Source: Stenogyne calaminthoides (Eukaryota > Streptophyta > Magnoliopsida > Lamiales > Lamiaceae). Taken from it: 64,000 bases of DNA. Shown here one piece after another: positions 34,564 through 46,053 of this stretch (positions are counted from its first letter, which is position 1; every line of letters begins with the position of its first letter). Both the position numbers and the translations under genes were made by a program. The notes under the pieces were generated by a model. The model searched no databases and was not told the origin of the DNA. It was given only the letters and a program-made list of their open reading frames with translations. The stretch spans positions 15,190,001 through 15,254,000 of the forward strand of contig JBBCBC010000012.1 in the NCBI GenBank assembly GCA_037126765.1. Reading direction: 5' to 3'.

Positions 34564-35450
34564 AATGATGTTCTCCGAACTGATGCAAATCAGAAAAGAA
34601 CCTGGATAACCAGTCATCCAACTAATCTAATCATCGGAGACCCATCTGATAGAGTTAAAACTAGACATCAGATTGGTGAAAGTGCCATGTATTGTTGTTA
34701 TCTGTCTTTGAAGGAACCTACCAGAATAGAAGAAGCACTACAAGATGCTAGCTGGATTCTAGCCATGCAAGAAGAATTAGAGCAATTTGAAAGGAATCAG
34801 GTTTGGAAACTGGTGGATAGACCAACTCATCAAGATGTAATAGGCACCAAGTGGGTATTCAAGAACAAGAGAGATGAGAACAATCTCATAACTAGAAATA
34901 AGGCAAGACTTGTTGCTAAGGGGTATTCACAATCAGAAGGAATTGATTATGATGAGACCTTTGCACCAGTCACTCGTCTGGAAGCCATTCGGCTGTTTCT
35001 GGCATATGCTGCCCACAGAGGGTTTATTGTGTATCAGATGGATGTAAAGAGTGCATTCTTAAATGGGGTGCTAGATGAGGAACTTTATGTTGAACAACCT
35101 CCTGGCTTTGAAAAAGGCAACCGGGTGTACCGTCTAAGAAAAGCTCTTTATGGCCTAAAACAAGCTCCTAGAGCTTGGTATGATACACTATCTCAGTTCT
35201 TGATAGACAGCAGATTCACTAAAGGAACAGTGGATAGAACCTTATTCAGAATAGAAGATGTCGAACAAAGTACACTAGGAATCTATTGGCTAAGTTTGGA
35301 GTTCAAAATTGTAAGGAAGCCAAAATTCCTATGATGACTGGATTCAAGATGGATCCAGATGAGAATGTTCAAAAACTAATCAGAAAGAATATAGGGCTCT
35401 CATTGGATCTTTACTATACCTGACTGCCAGCAGACCAGATATAACTTTTG
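34564..35450 (+). pseudogene. pol: pol: reverse transcriptase lacking the YVDD box (Element 2)
   Basis: The frame 34687-35334 reads MYCCYLSLKEPT, GTKWVFKNKRDE, YDETFAPVTRLEAIRLFLAYAAHRGF, MDVKSAFLNG, PPGFEKGN and YGLKQAPRAWYD to TLFRIEDVEQS. It then jumps to LGIYWLSLEFKIV, which in Element 1 lies about 185 bp further on. The deleted segment contains YVDD and the following palm strand. A frameshift follows near 35335-35456. Confidence 0.92.
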
Positions 35451-35456
35451 CAGTAA

Positions 35457-36104
35457 GTGTGTGTCAGATTTCAGGCAAATCCAATGCAAAGCCACCTGGA
35501 AGCAGCAAAGAGGATTCTTAAGTATTTGAAGGGGACAGTAAACCTTGGTTTATTCTACCCATTAGATGATAATATAGAGCTTAGCGGGTATTCGGATTCT
35601 GATTATGGAGGATGCAGAATAGACATAAAATCAACCTCAGGTACATGTCAGTTCTTAGGAAGCAAATTGATCTCTTGGTTTTCAAAGAAGCAGACGTCTG
35701 TTGTCACATCTACTACTGAAGCAGAATATATGGCTGCAGGAAGCTGTTGTTCCCAACTGCTCTGGCTTAGTCAGCAACTGAGGGATTATAACATTATAGC
35801 TACGAATGTACCTATATTCTGTGACAGTAATAGTGCTATTGCAATCACTCAGAATCCAGTATTACATACAAGATGCAAGCATGTGGATGTCAGACATCCT
35901 TTTATAAGAGATCATGTGGAAAAGAAGAACATCAGAATGGAAAAGATCCATACTGATAAGCAGAGAGCTGATATCTTAACCAAGCCACTGGCTGAAGTCA
36001 GATTCAGAGAACTATGTAATGAGCTAGGACTTCTGGACATAGGAGAAAGTGCACCAGAAATGTTTGGTGGACTGGTCTCCAGGACCAGTTGGTTAAGAGA
36101 CTGA
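35457..36104 (+). pseudogene. pol: pol: RT connection and RNase H (Element 2)
   Basis: One open 215-codon frame: AAKRILKYLKGTVNLGLFY, SGYSDSDYGGCRID, SWFSKKQTSVVTSTTEAEYMAAG, FCDSNSAIAITQNP, RADILTKPLAEVRFREL, ending SWLRD. The RNase H acidic residues (D of DSDYGG, E of TEAEY, D of CDSNSA) are all present. The domain itself looks intact but is cut off from upstream pol by frameshifts. Confidence 0.92.
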
Positions 36105-37048
36105 CCAGATAAGGAGGATCAGTTGAATAATGGTACCCCAACTGATCATAAAGATCAAATAGGGACTGATCAGAAAAGGGATAACAGTTGTAGGGGGAAC
36201 TTCAACTTATCAGAAGGAACCTAATCCAGAAGAAACCTGATCAGATAAGTGTGACATTGTTGGAAAATACTAAGGATTAGGCTACCATAAGTAAGGTCAA
36301 CAGTAATCAGGACAACCAGATCAGAACAAAGTGGTAAATGACTGATTACAATATCAGTCAGTCGGATACATTTTCTGATTTCTCTTTACATATGCCTTTT
36401 CTAATCTATGTTAGCAATTACTGTTCTCATTACATTATGACGTCATGACTGCAAGCATTTAATGTGGACGTGGGATTTTTGTGTTAAATGCATTTATTGC
36501 GAACTTTTAATTCCAAAAGTCTACCGTTTTAAATCCCTGACCGCACGATGATATTACTTTTCTACCACTTGATCTTAACCGTCCGATTAAGTCAAGGGCA
36601 CTCTAGTGCCTTCAAATTTTTCGTGCTAAAATGTTTTCCCTCCCACCTATTTAAAACCCTAATATCCTTTCCCTGAAACCTTTCACATTTTTATACCTTA
36701 AAATGCAAAAATATTTTCTTAGAAATTGTTTTTAACACTCAAAACTCGCAAGCGATTAATCTTTATTCCCAAAATCTTCAAATCTCTCCTCTGGTAATTT
36801 GCGTTCTTTGTATGTGCTGCATCGTATCTAGTTCTTATTAGGGTTATTGATTATATATGCTTATGGTAGTTTTATGCATCTGCTCACATCATGTTCATAT
36901 TTATTCTCTGCACAAATGCATATTTTAGGGATTTCATTTATGCATATTCAACACACTATCGGAAGCACGTTACACGTTTCAACACTTAAATATGATATGA
37001 AAAACCTAAACTCGTGTGTATATTTTTATGTTTTTCAGATACATACAA
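36105..37048 (+). promoter_or_regulatory. Spacer with putative internal promoter and 5'-UTR intron for accessory ORF
   Basis: The first 150 bp hold GTAGGGGGAAC and ACATTGTTGGAAAATA, which resemble a PPT and an LTR start. TATTTAAAA lies at 36648-36656. A donor CTG|GTAATTTGCG (GT 36794-36795) and acceptor TTTTTCAG (AG 37037-37038) bracket a 245-nt AT-rich intron ending 10 nt before the accessory ATG. Element 1 keeps the TATA position and both splice sites. No long ORF. Confidence 0.45.
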
Positions 37049-39344
37049 ATGGCAACATCTATAGTGCCTGTGGAAAGTTGTGACTATACATCTATGATCA
37101 AGAACGTAATCGATGAGAAGTATGTCTTATTTCACATCACAAATGACCTTGAATCCAAAGAGATATTGGAATGCCTGAGAGCATGTGGCCTCGAACAGTT
37201 TTGTTATCACCATTTGAATAGTGTGTGCATTATTGAGTCTCTGGAATTCTTGAGGAAGTTGAAGGAGATAGACAACAAGGAGATATACTCGTTTGTCGGC
37301 GGTAACAGGATCGATGTCACCAATGATGATCTTGGAAGGATATTTGGACTTCCAATGGGCAGAAACTACCCAGATGAGTTCACTGCAGGGATGTCAGATA
37401 AGGAATACCGACATAAAGTGCTATGAGGCCATGGAAAGTCTTCGAATCCCCTGAGCCAGAAAAGCCATTCATCTATTTTTTGAGGCAAAGGGTGAGCAAT
37501 TATCTGAACTCTCACTATCCTGACCTGGTTGACCATCCCAGTGTTCGTCAACAGGTTGCTGATATTCTATTCTGGAGGAATATCAGATTGCAAAACATTG
37601 AAGATTTCCGGATAGTGCTGGAACCCATTGGGAATGATGAGTTTGTGGCCATGCAACTGGAAATGAAACATCTGGCCGGCGTCACCAGTGCAGCAGAACT
37701 GGCATCTGATGATGATGTTGCCTGGTTGGTTAACAAGAAGATGGGCTTTTCCGAATCTGATGACGTATATAACGATGTTGCTGATGAGTCAGCCGAGGGT
37801 GAACCATATGAGACCCTAGCTGATGAGGCGCAAACATTTGCACCAGTGGTCGTGATTCCACCTGAAACCCTAGACCTTGTTTTGACGACTATTCTGGGTG
37901 GGGTTAAGGAATCTGTGGAAGATCAGTTCAACATACTAGTAGCTAATCTTTTGAATCAAATGGAGCTGAAGTCCAAACAGCTGGTTGAATCTGAGAGGAA
38001 TCAGACCGCGACAAAACTGGTGGAGATGCATTCTGAGGTTGTAAAATATGAGATGTCAAGGGTAGAGATGTTGATGATAAAACTGGGATTAGAAATTTCC
38101 ATGTTTTCTGATGTCCGAATCCTCTTCGAGGAAGCATATAAATCCTTAATGCAAGCTGATTCCAGTTTTGAGGCAACAGTTAAAAGATTTGAGACCTATG
38201 TCTCCATTGCAAAGAAGGCCTTGGAAGATGTTGTGTCCAAGATGCTTGGTCCGCCTTCATCTGCCTCACATGTTCAGATCCAATCTCTGGAGGTCGATGA
38301 GCTGAAGACTGAAATGTTATACCAATTTGCTAAGCTGGTAACGACCCTCCTCAAGCTTCTTGATGTAACCAAAAAGGGGGAAGGTCAGACATTAGAAAAA
38401 CATGATGGCCCATCTGCTAAACTGATCATATCTGCATCAAGACCTGAAGTCCAGGATACTGAGTTGGCCGAAATGTTCACAAATGTTGAAGAACACACCA
38501 GGCAACTGGACTTGTAGGACAAGGCCATTGGAGAGCAGAAAACTGAATTGGTCGATCTGACTGCAAGGGTGGACAAAATCGAAGACTTTTCATCAACCAT
38601 TCAGAAAAAGCTGCAGATAGAAGAAGAGGCCAGAAGCCTTGAACTGGCCAGGAAACTTGAGGAGGAAGAAGCAGCTGAAGCAGAGGCACAGAAGAAAAGT
38701 CAACTGAAAGGGAAGCAGTCTAAACGCTCTGCAGTTCAGAAAACAATTGTCACAAGGTCAGAACATCTGCTGTCAAAGGACCAGATTAAAGAGCAAGAAG
38801 ACCAGATGAAAAGAAGGAGGATCATGGATGAGGCAACAAGGAGGAAAAAGCTGAAAGAAGCAGCAGGCCTAGATCGAGCCTTTAGGAGGAAACAGAAGAA
38901 GAAGGCTACTGCTGATGAAGATGAGACCTGGACAGAAAAAGCCCTACCAGCAAAGGTCAATGAAATCCTGGTATGCAGAGAAGACCTCCATGATCCCTGG
39001 AGAATTATCAAGACAGACTGGATGTGCGATGTGTTCATGATTCAGCGAGTTCCAGAAGAACAAGATGACAAATCTTTTTGATGAAATCTTTCTGGACTGA
39101 CTCAAAACAAAATATCCAGTCTTCTACAAAAAAAATCATGAGGGAAGGGTAGAAAATGACTTTGAGGCCTTCTGCTCCAAGATATGAGTATATGATCCCT
39201 TCCCTCAAGAAGAATCAAGAATATGATCTAGTGAGATTCAGAAGGGCATATTTTGATGCACTGGAAAGATGGAACATTATCGAGGAAGATCGCCAGAAAG
39301 AAGTGCTAAGAAGAATGTATGACATCTTTCAAGTTCCTGAATGA
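37049..39344 (+). pseudogene. Post-pol accessory ORF of Element 2 (family C)
   Basis: ATG at 37049 (MATSIVPVESCDY). The first frame (to 37426) holds NVIDEKYVLFHIT, EILECLRACGLEQ, FVGGNRIDVTNDDLGRIFGLP. It then shifts through an ATGA overlap into 37423-38517 (MRPWKVFESPEPEK, FLRQRVSNYLNSHYPDL; ISMFSDVRILFEEAYKS coiled coil). A TAG at 38515-38517 precedes a charged coiled-coil and basic region (38548-39081), and a last shifted piece (39156-39344) ends RRMYDIFQVPE. The product would have been about 760 residues. It is shorter than the family A homologue but shares its order of domains. No membrane segment is seen. The GGNRIDVTNDDLGRIFGLP block recalls plant transposon accessory proteins. Function unknown. 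Confidence 0.72.
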
Positions 39345-39564
39345 GAGATATGTAAGAAGATCAGGAGATAAAGTCTTAGATCAGATGATAGGTAAAAAAA
39401 AATTTCATCATTTCTTGTACTTGTAAACTGCTAAAATAATCAATAAAATGATTTACCTTTCTAATCTTAAGACAACTTCTCATTGTCTTCTGATTTCTGT
39501 TGTTTCTGGCATTTACAATTATGTCATTTGTTTTTCTGATTAACTGTTTTGGTTCCATAAAAAA
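39345..39564 (+). other. 3' untranslated region of Element 2
   Basis: AT-rich sequence between the accessory stop and the purine tract, with AATAAAATG near 39441. No ORF or motif beyond that. Confidence 0.5.
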
Positions 39565-40926
39565 GGGGGAACTCAATATGTATAGATCAGAAGATCAGAC
39601 TTGTCAGGTCAGAAGATCAGACGAGGCAAGACATAAGATCAGATAGTCAGATGATCAGGTGAAGTCATGAAGCAAAAGAATCAGAAGACCTGAAGATCAG
39701 ATGACTACCAGAAGAACAAGACCAGAAGACCTACATCAGTCGAATCTGCTAGTTGAGCTAAGATAACTTGCATCAGAAGACTCTATCAGGTCAGCCCACA
39801 TCAGGTATCAAGTAATGGTGCACCAGATCATACGATGTCAATCAGACAAGAAGAATGTCAACCTTAGTTGGTAAAACAAACACTGAATAAGTGTACTTAT
39901 TAATCAATGAGAACGAGACACGTATGTACGGAGCTAACAATGCGGGATTCGGCGCTGCATAGTCAAACGGCTAGAAAGGACAAACATAAATTCTTTCAGC
40001 CATGCCGTTCTTGAAGCACATCACATCAAGCCTGCAAATCTACCAAAAATAGCCTGAAATTCAAATTGCTCTCCAACGGCTCTTTGATTTCGAGGTCTAT
40101 AAATATGGGATCATACTTCATAGTGAAGACACGGAAATTATCATCAAGCTCAAGCACAAGCAAATTTCCGCACGAAGAACACAAAATTGAAGAATATTTC
40201 TAAGTGTTCATCCAATTGTTCTTAGCATATAAATCTTATCATTTAGCTTTACGCTACCCAAATAGTAGGATAGATTTCCAGTTGGAACACAATAAATCTT
40301 ATACTCAAACTCACATAGTTAGGTTAAGTTTATTTAGCAAGATTTCAAACTAGGGTTTCTAGTTTCTGATTTCTGGGATTGATTGAGTGAGAACTCTTGA
40401 AACATATGTTGGTTGTACTGTGTTGGACTAACATATTAAACTAAGTCCAAGTTGGTTAAGTTGGTGCCCCTGCTGATAGGGAAGAGTGGACGTAGGACTG
40501 GTTGTCCGAACCACTATAAAAATCTTGTGTGCATTATCTGATTTACCTGTTTTACACTATAGCACACTACCAGATTTGATATTGCATACATATTCTGAGT
40601 CTGGATCAGCTTTGCATCAAGCAACTGATCTGATCACCTTGACACTTTGTCATCTGATTGAAAACAGATAAGCAGAAATCTATTTCTACAAAACTGGTTT
40701 TTTACACGGGTTAAGACTTAGCTTCCGCACATCAGTTAAAGTGATAGACACCGAACTGATCTGCCCTCAGCCGATCAGTAAGTTGGATATTAGTCCAAAC
40801 TGATTCACTCGCACTCTGATCAGGAAACTTACTTTTCACACCTAATCTCACGCAAAAAGTTTTTGAAGTCTATTCACCCCTCCCCTCTAGACTTCAACCC
40901 TCACAAAAACCCGTTCGGGACCTACA
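39565..40926 (+). repeat. PPT and 3' LTR of Element 2 (family C, U3 start deleted)
   Basis: The purine tract AAAAAAGGGGGAA (39559-39571) runs directly into ACTCAATATG, an LTR-internal sequence normally preceded by GAGGGGGA. The LTR's first ~160 bp, including TGTTGGGA, are missing. The LTR ends TTCGGGACCTACA at 40926. TCCAACGG lies at 40072-40079 and TATAAATA at 40098-40105. The shared core GTGGACGTAGGACTGG..ACCACTATA lies at about 40486-40518. Confidence 0.9.
40072..40105 (+). promoter_or_regulatory. Family C LTR promoter: TCCAACGG plus TATA box
   Basis: TCCAACGGCT at 40072 is followed 18 bp on by TATAAATA at 40098-40105. It matches the arrangement in A and B LTRs. Confidence 0.5.
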
Positions 40927-41003
40927 TATTCCCTCTCCGTGTCTCAAACCCGGGACCTTAAGGTCTCAGGTGGTGGAGCTCTAACCACTTGAGCTATCCA
41001 TAC
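40927..41003 (-). other. tRNA-like SINE head, truncated at the LTR border
   Basis: The minus strand reads GGATAGCTCAAGTGGTTAGAGC, which includes the polymerase III box A (TAGCTCAAGTGG, 40996-40985). About 35 bp later GGTTTGAGAC (40950-40941) is close to box B (GGTTCGANNC). Spacing and the CCTGAGACC-type arm fit a tRNA-derived SINE rather than a working tRNA, since no acceptor stem closes. It stops where the LTR of Element 2 ends. Confidence 0.45.
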
Positions 41004-41050
41004 TTGACTTAATTGACAATTTATTACCCAACACAAATTAATATGATTTT

Positions 41051-41493
41051 TTACTTATTGTTTATTTAATCACATATTCATATAATTTTGTGAAAATATC
41101 AAATTTCAGTTCTTCCAAACCGTCTACTTTCTTGGTAAGTCGTAAATGAATCTTTTTATTTTAAATACTTTATTGATTGATTAATTATGTTAGGCTATAA
41201 CTTTTTAAAATATTAATCACTACATAATTAACATTCATGATTTAGCTCAAATATTAAAGCTTATGTAATAACTTTTCCATAAAATTATCTTATAATTTAA
41301 TTATTTTCTATAATCACGTCTAACTATTAATGGACAATTATTAATAATTTAATACACATAATATCACAAATTAGTATAAATTGTTACTTATTGTTTATTT
41401 CATTACATATTCATATAATATTTTGTAAACCTCAAGTTCCACTTTCTACAAATCATCTACTTTCCTGGTAAGTCGTAAACGAATCTTTTTGTT
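41051..41493 (+). repeat. Direct duplication of ~110 bp in AT-rich DNA
   Basis: 41051-41160 and 41383-41493 share ACTTATTGTTTATTT, ACATATTCATATAAT, CATCTACTTTC and TGGTAAGTCGTAAA-type segments in the same order. Each copy ends in a GGTAAGTC donor-like motif. It lies upstream of the RPA-like gene. Confidence 0.65.
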
Positions 41494-41701
41494 ATAAATT
41501 ATTTTGTAGAGTTTACCTAAGTTTATTATGAATAATAAATTTGATTTCTTATTATTTTTATTACACAACATTTGCTCTAATAAAAATAATGCATAATATC
41601 TAAATTTCAAATTATATTTATTCTATAAGCTTGTTTAGTGATATTTACTTATTTGGCTAAATTTTTATCACTTTCCAAATGTGGTGTAAGTGTTAGCTAT
41701 C

Positions 41702-42893
41702 TATAAATATATGGATTTTATGTTTTATTTTCATAATTCTCTTCATTTACTGGTGATCACTTTGTACACTATTTAATTGGTTTTTGAAAAAAATAATCGT
41801 AAGTTATGACTTTATTTTATTAGAATATAATAATTATTCAACTTGATTTCAATTGGTTTTATTTTCTTAGAATCTAATTATTCAAGTTGTTTTTAATTGT
41901 GCAGTTTGTTGAACTCGCTCGAACATGTCATCTTTGTTATCATTGATTAAATACTTTAATGCTTCAAAAAGTATGTGGTTGTTAAAATTACGTTGTGTAC
42001 GTATTTATCATGATCATGCTTATAGTGCTAACAATCCTTTAAGAAATATGGATGCGTATTCCATGATTCGGAGGTTTCTTTTATAATCAATATTTATATT
42101 TTATCAATATATATACGTAATATATATACACACTATATTTTTTATCTTATAATTTATTAATTTATTTATTTTTATGTTCAAGGTGATAGGGTTCATGCTA
42201 CAATCAAGTCATATCATTTTGATAAATACAAGGATAATATTGTGGTAGGCAAATTATACATTATTAGGAATTTCATTGTCACTGCTGACAAGTCTTCCAT
42301 TAAGACCACCATTAACAATTTTAAAATCCAGTTCAATTCTAATACTCTAATGGTTCAAGCAATTCATGTAGATTTTCCTTGCAACATAGTATATCATTTT
42401 AGGAACTTCTCACAATTAACAATTGATAGTGAGATTGATGAGAAACTTCTTATTGGTAGCTTAATATATTATATATATTTGTATATATGTTTATATATTT
42501 ACTATTCTCTTAAAATATATAATTACTTTTTTTTAAACCTTTAATTTGATATTTTCATTTATGTAGATGTAATAGATATAGTCTATTATATTGGTGATAG
42601 ACAAGTTGAGACAAATACTACAAAATTGTTGGATTTGACCATAGAGGACAATGTGTGAGTATTAATTGCTTTGTTTCTTTATTAACATATGATGTTATGT
42701 TTTTTGTTATTACTTTTTACTTTAATATTTTATATATATAATATAAGGGGTCTGCGGTTGAAGATTTCCCTTTGGGGTGATTTCATAGATGAATTGAAAA
42801 AAGTTCACATATCCGGATACGACACTCCACCTGTACTTAGTTTTAAAATGTTTCGACCAAATATTTTTAATGGTATGTTTAAGGAATTGTAGA
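41702..42893 (+). pseudogene. RPA70/DUF223-like OB-fold gene, partial
   Basis: TATAAATA lies at 41702-41709. A 5'-UTR intron (donor ATC|GTAAGT at 41799; acceptor GTGCAG ending 41904) precedes ATG 41925 (MSSLLSLIKYFNASKSMWLLKLRCVR). Exon 2 (42183-42455) encodes GDRVHATIKSYHFDKY, KLYIIRNFIV, FKIQFNSNT. Exon 3 (42567-42654) encodes DVIDIVYYIGDRQVE. Exon 4 starts at 42748 with LRLKISLWGDFIDEL. These match the first DNA-binding OB-fold of plant RPA70-like/DUF223 proteins, which are often carried by Helitrons. Exons 2-4 join in frame through GT..AG introns, but exon 1 to exon 2 is one base out of frame and the protein stops at 42893, so this looks like a decayed fragment. No Helitron TC/CTRR ends were found. 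Confidence 0.65.
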
Positions 42894-43697
42894 TTTTTCT
42901 TTTTCTTTTTAGTTATTGAAAAATTTCTAATTTATAAAAAGAATTTCTACATTAATTTCCATGTGAAGTATCAATCTCGAATTCCTTAAATACTTCCCAA
43001 ATTATTCCTTCAATACTCGCCGACCACTCGGGCTCAAGTTCGCCACCTGTCTCTTCTAATCTTTGTAATTTTATTGATGATTTTGAATTTTGTCTCCATG
43101 TAATTATTTATTTATTTAATAATTATGATATTTTCAGCTTATTGGTTCAAATTGATTTATTTTTTGTCAGATTTGGGATTAAAGTTCCGACGCATTTAGT
43201 TTTTTGTGTGCATATATTTGTATGTTCATCTAGATTCTATTGTGTTGACGTTCTTTGTGATTTCTCTTAAGAGCGTTTCAAGGTCTCTTTACATGAGTTT
43301 CCAGCAAATCTTTCGGAAGCATTGTCGTAGTTATTCTGTTGATTTGAATCAAGTTTGCTTGGGCGACTATTTCGTACGACCATTTAATGGACCTTAATTT
43401 TTTCAGTTCACTTCTTCTGGGTTTAAACTTAAATATATGGTTTGTAATAGATGCTAAATGTAATTGGATAATTGTATAACATAATGAATAATTTTTCATA
43501 TATGTTTTGTCGTAGAATATCTTGGAGTGTAATGCATTATTTTGAAATAAGTATATATTAATATTTCTGGTTAGATAGACACACAGGGGAAATAAATTAT
43601 TTACACATTTAGAGATGGTTTTTTTTAACCATTGTAATAATACCCTAATTATCGTATCTCATATATATATATATATATATATATATTAATTTGGAGG
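42894..43697. other. AT-rich DNA downstream of the RPA-like fragment
   Basis: No recognisable exon. An ORF at 43206-43397 has no similarity I can name. The stretch ends at the B array's left TSD (GGAGG, 43693-43697). Confidence 0.5.
43661..43686. repeat. (AT)n microsatellite
   Basis: Thirteen AT units just left of the B array. Confidence 0.95.
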
Positions 43698-44084
43698 TGT
43701 TGGGATATTTTAGTTTTGATTATTTATGCCAAAACATTATGTATTTGTCAACTTGTATTGTTTAAGTTCATTTCTACAGGTAACAAGTTGAGGGGGAATT
43801 GAACAAGTTGAGGGGGAACTGATCTGAAGTTTCCTGAGAAAATAGGCTTGAAGACAAGTGGCCTAAATGAAAAATAGGCCTGAGCAAAAGTGGCCTGAAT
43901 GGAAGAAGGATGTGTCCAAAATCGTTTGAATGTCGAAATGTCCTCGAGTCTTTGGAATTTCGAATCCTCGAAAAGCTTGATTTCGTAAGGCTGAATCTTG
44001 GACGTGGACCAATCAGAGACGGTCAACAACCCTGACAAAAAGCTATAGAAATAACAGAATAATAGGGATTTGAATGTGACTTTC

Positions 44085-44118
44085 TCCAACGGTAACATTC
44101 AAATCCGCACTATAAATA
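44085..44118 (+). promoter_or_regulatory. Family B LTR promoter: TCCAACGG within an inverted repeat, plus TATA
   Basis: TCCAACGG (44085-44092) sits in the loop of arms GATTTGAATGT/ACATTCAAATC, followed by TATAAATA (44111-44118). Confidence 0.5.
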
Positions 44119-44170
44119 CAAGCTCTTCCATCATTTTAAGTGTGGAAAAATGCTATAGAGCTAAGAGCCA

Positions 44171-45815
44171 TGTTGGTCCCGCTTAAAACCGATTTTGCGC
44201 TTGCGAAAGCAAACATTTCATGTGATGCATATAAAACAGGGGTGAGGGCAGAGTGATTCCAATTTTTTTTTGCTTTTAAGAACGGTGTGTGTTTTGCTTA
44301 TAATCAAATGCATATGGGAAGTAAGAACATAAAGCAGTAAAGAACACACGATTTTATAGTGGTTCGGAGTCCAACTCCTACATCCACTCTTCCCTATCAT
44401 CAGGGGCACCTACTTAACCAACTGGACTTAGTTTAACGTGTTAGTCCAACACCCAACAGATGTTTACCGAGTTCACACTCAAATGGGACTTATCACCCTC
44501 ACGGGATTGCCTACCCTCCCTTTTGGGATTGCTAGATGTTTACCGAGTTCACACTCACCTACAAACTTAACCGACTGATTTGGGTAAGGTTTGTTTGGTT
44601 TCCAACTAGGTTGAGATTTTCCCTTACATTTGTTTAGCCTCAATGCTAAGGATGGGAAAATCTCTCTAAGCTTAGGATATGACATTTGTGCTTAGATCTA
44701 GGGTAGAACACTTTTGAATATATGCGTGTATTTCTTGCTCTGTGTTCTATGGTGGAAAGGCTAGATGATTTGGCTCTGTAGCTTCAATGGTGTTTTTCAC
44801 ACATTTCCACACTTCCACACTTTAGAATGAATGAAGAACTTGTATTTATAGTGTGGATTTGAATGTTACCGTTGGATGGAGTCACATTCAAATCCATACT
44901 ATTCTGTAGCTTCTTGCAGCTTTTTCAAGCATGTTGTCTTCCTCTCATTGGTCCACGTCCGCTGAATCTAACGGCTATATACTTCAGGATCTTCTGAGTC
45001 TCCAGGTTTATCTGATCCTCAGCTTCTTCGAACTCAGGCTTCCTTGGACTCAGGATTCTTGATTCAGCAGACTTCTCTTCAGCGGACCTTGTCGATCGTA
45101 TATCTTGACACTCAGTTAATCGAGTTCACTCTTCGACTTCGGACAATCGACCCTCGGTCACTAAAGCTTTTCAGTTAACTGATCATCGATGGCGTTAGAT
45201 TCTCATTGATCATGACTTGAGATGACTTCTCTTCTGATGACTTCTCTCCTGATCTGGTATGCAGATTTCTAGTTTTCTGATATCTGATTTCTTCTACTTT
45301 GATCTGATCGAATCAAATGATCGGATCGATTATAGCATCGTCACCATATCGGTTTATCTGCATCAGATTAGTACATCAGGTTTAGCATATCAGGTTAGCA
45401 TACCAGGTTAGCTTATCTGATCTCGATCAAGTCTGATCTCGATCAGTCTCATCTGTTCCTCTTCTGATCTGCAACCTCCTCTTCTGATCTGGTCATCTGG
45501 TCATCTGATCTGGTCTTCTGATCAGGTCATCTGATCATCTGATCATTTGACCTCCTGATTCTTCTGATCAGCTTGCTTAGCTTTTCTTCTCTTCTGATTT
45601 TGCCTCTCATCGATTAACTTTCGAACTCATCTTACTCATCGATCTCGTCGGTCTCGTCTATGACCTCGTCGATCTTGATCATCTACGTCTGATTTCGTGA
45701 GTTCCCTCTCAATTTGTTCTCTCGTTCCCCCTCAACTTGTTATCTGTAGATTAGCTTCAAAAACAAAAGTTGATAATGTTTTGGCACAATTCATCAAAAC
45801 TAAAATATCCCAACA
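44171..45815 (-). mobile_element. Solo B LTR nested in B array LTR1
   Basis: 1645 bp. Plus-strand borders are TGTTGGTCCCGC and ATATCCCAACA, with a perfect TSD AGCCA (44166-44170, 45816-45820). It is the longer B subtype also seen at 21677-25055 and 56701-61885. CG-rich altered tracts lie at 45040-45200 and 45600-45690. Confidence 0.95.
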
Positions 45816-46053
45816 AGCCATATACTCAAGCATTCCCACCATAGAACACAAATCTGTAGATATCCAAAATATATTCAAGAGTGTTCTAAACCCTATCTAA
45901 GCAACCAATGATATATACTAAGCTTAGAGAGATTTTCCCAACCTTAGCATAAAGGCTAAACCATTGTAAGGGAAAATCTCAACCTAGTTGGAGAAAACAC
46001 CAAACCCAAACCCCATTCTTGAGAGAGAATTAGTGGTGAACTGAGGTTGTTGA

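Larger units (their letters stand above)
11368..40926 (+). mobile_element. Element 2: Ty1/copia retrotransposon, family C, carrying nested Element 3
   Basis: Parts in order: 5' LTR (11368-12722, first ~130 bp displaced), PBS, gag start (12861-13637), nested A block (13638-31608), gag end, PR, IN, RT, RH, spacer with promoter-like sequence, accessory ORF and 3' LTR (39565-40926). Domain order and sequence match Element 1 throughout. Several nonsense codons and deletions are present. At the nested block about 0.5 kb of gag, including the zinc knuckle, is missing. Confidence 0.88.

Noticed and set aside
37049..39344. Retroviral-type envelope gene
   Set aside because: No signal peptide, transmembrane segment or furin-like site is visible; left as an accessory ORF of unknown function.
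40927..41003. Functional tRNA gene
   Set aside because: No closing acceptor stem and a mismatched box B; better read as a SINE head.
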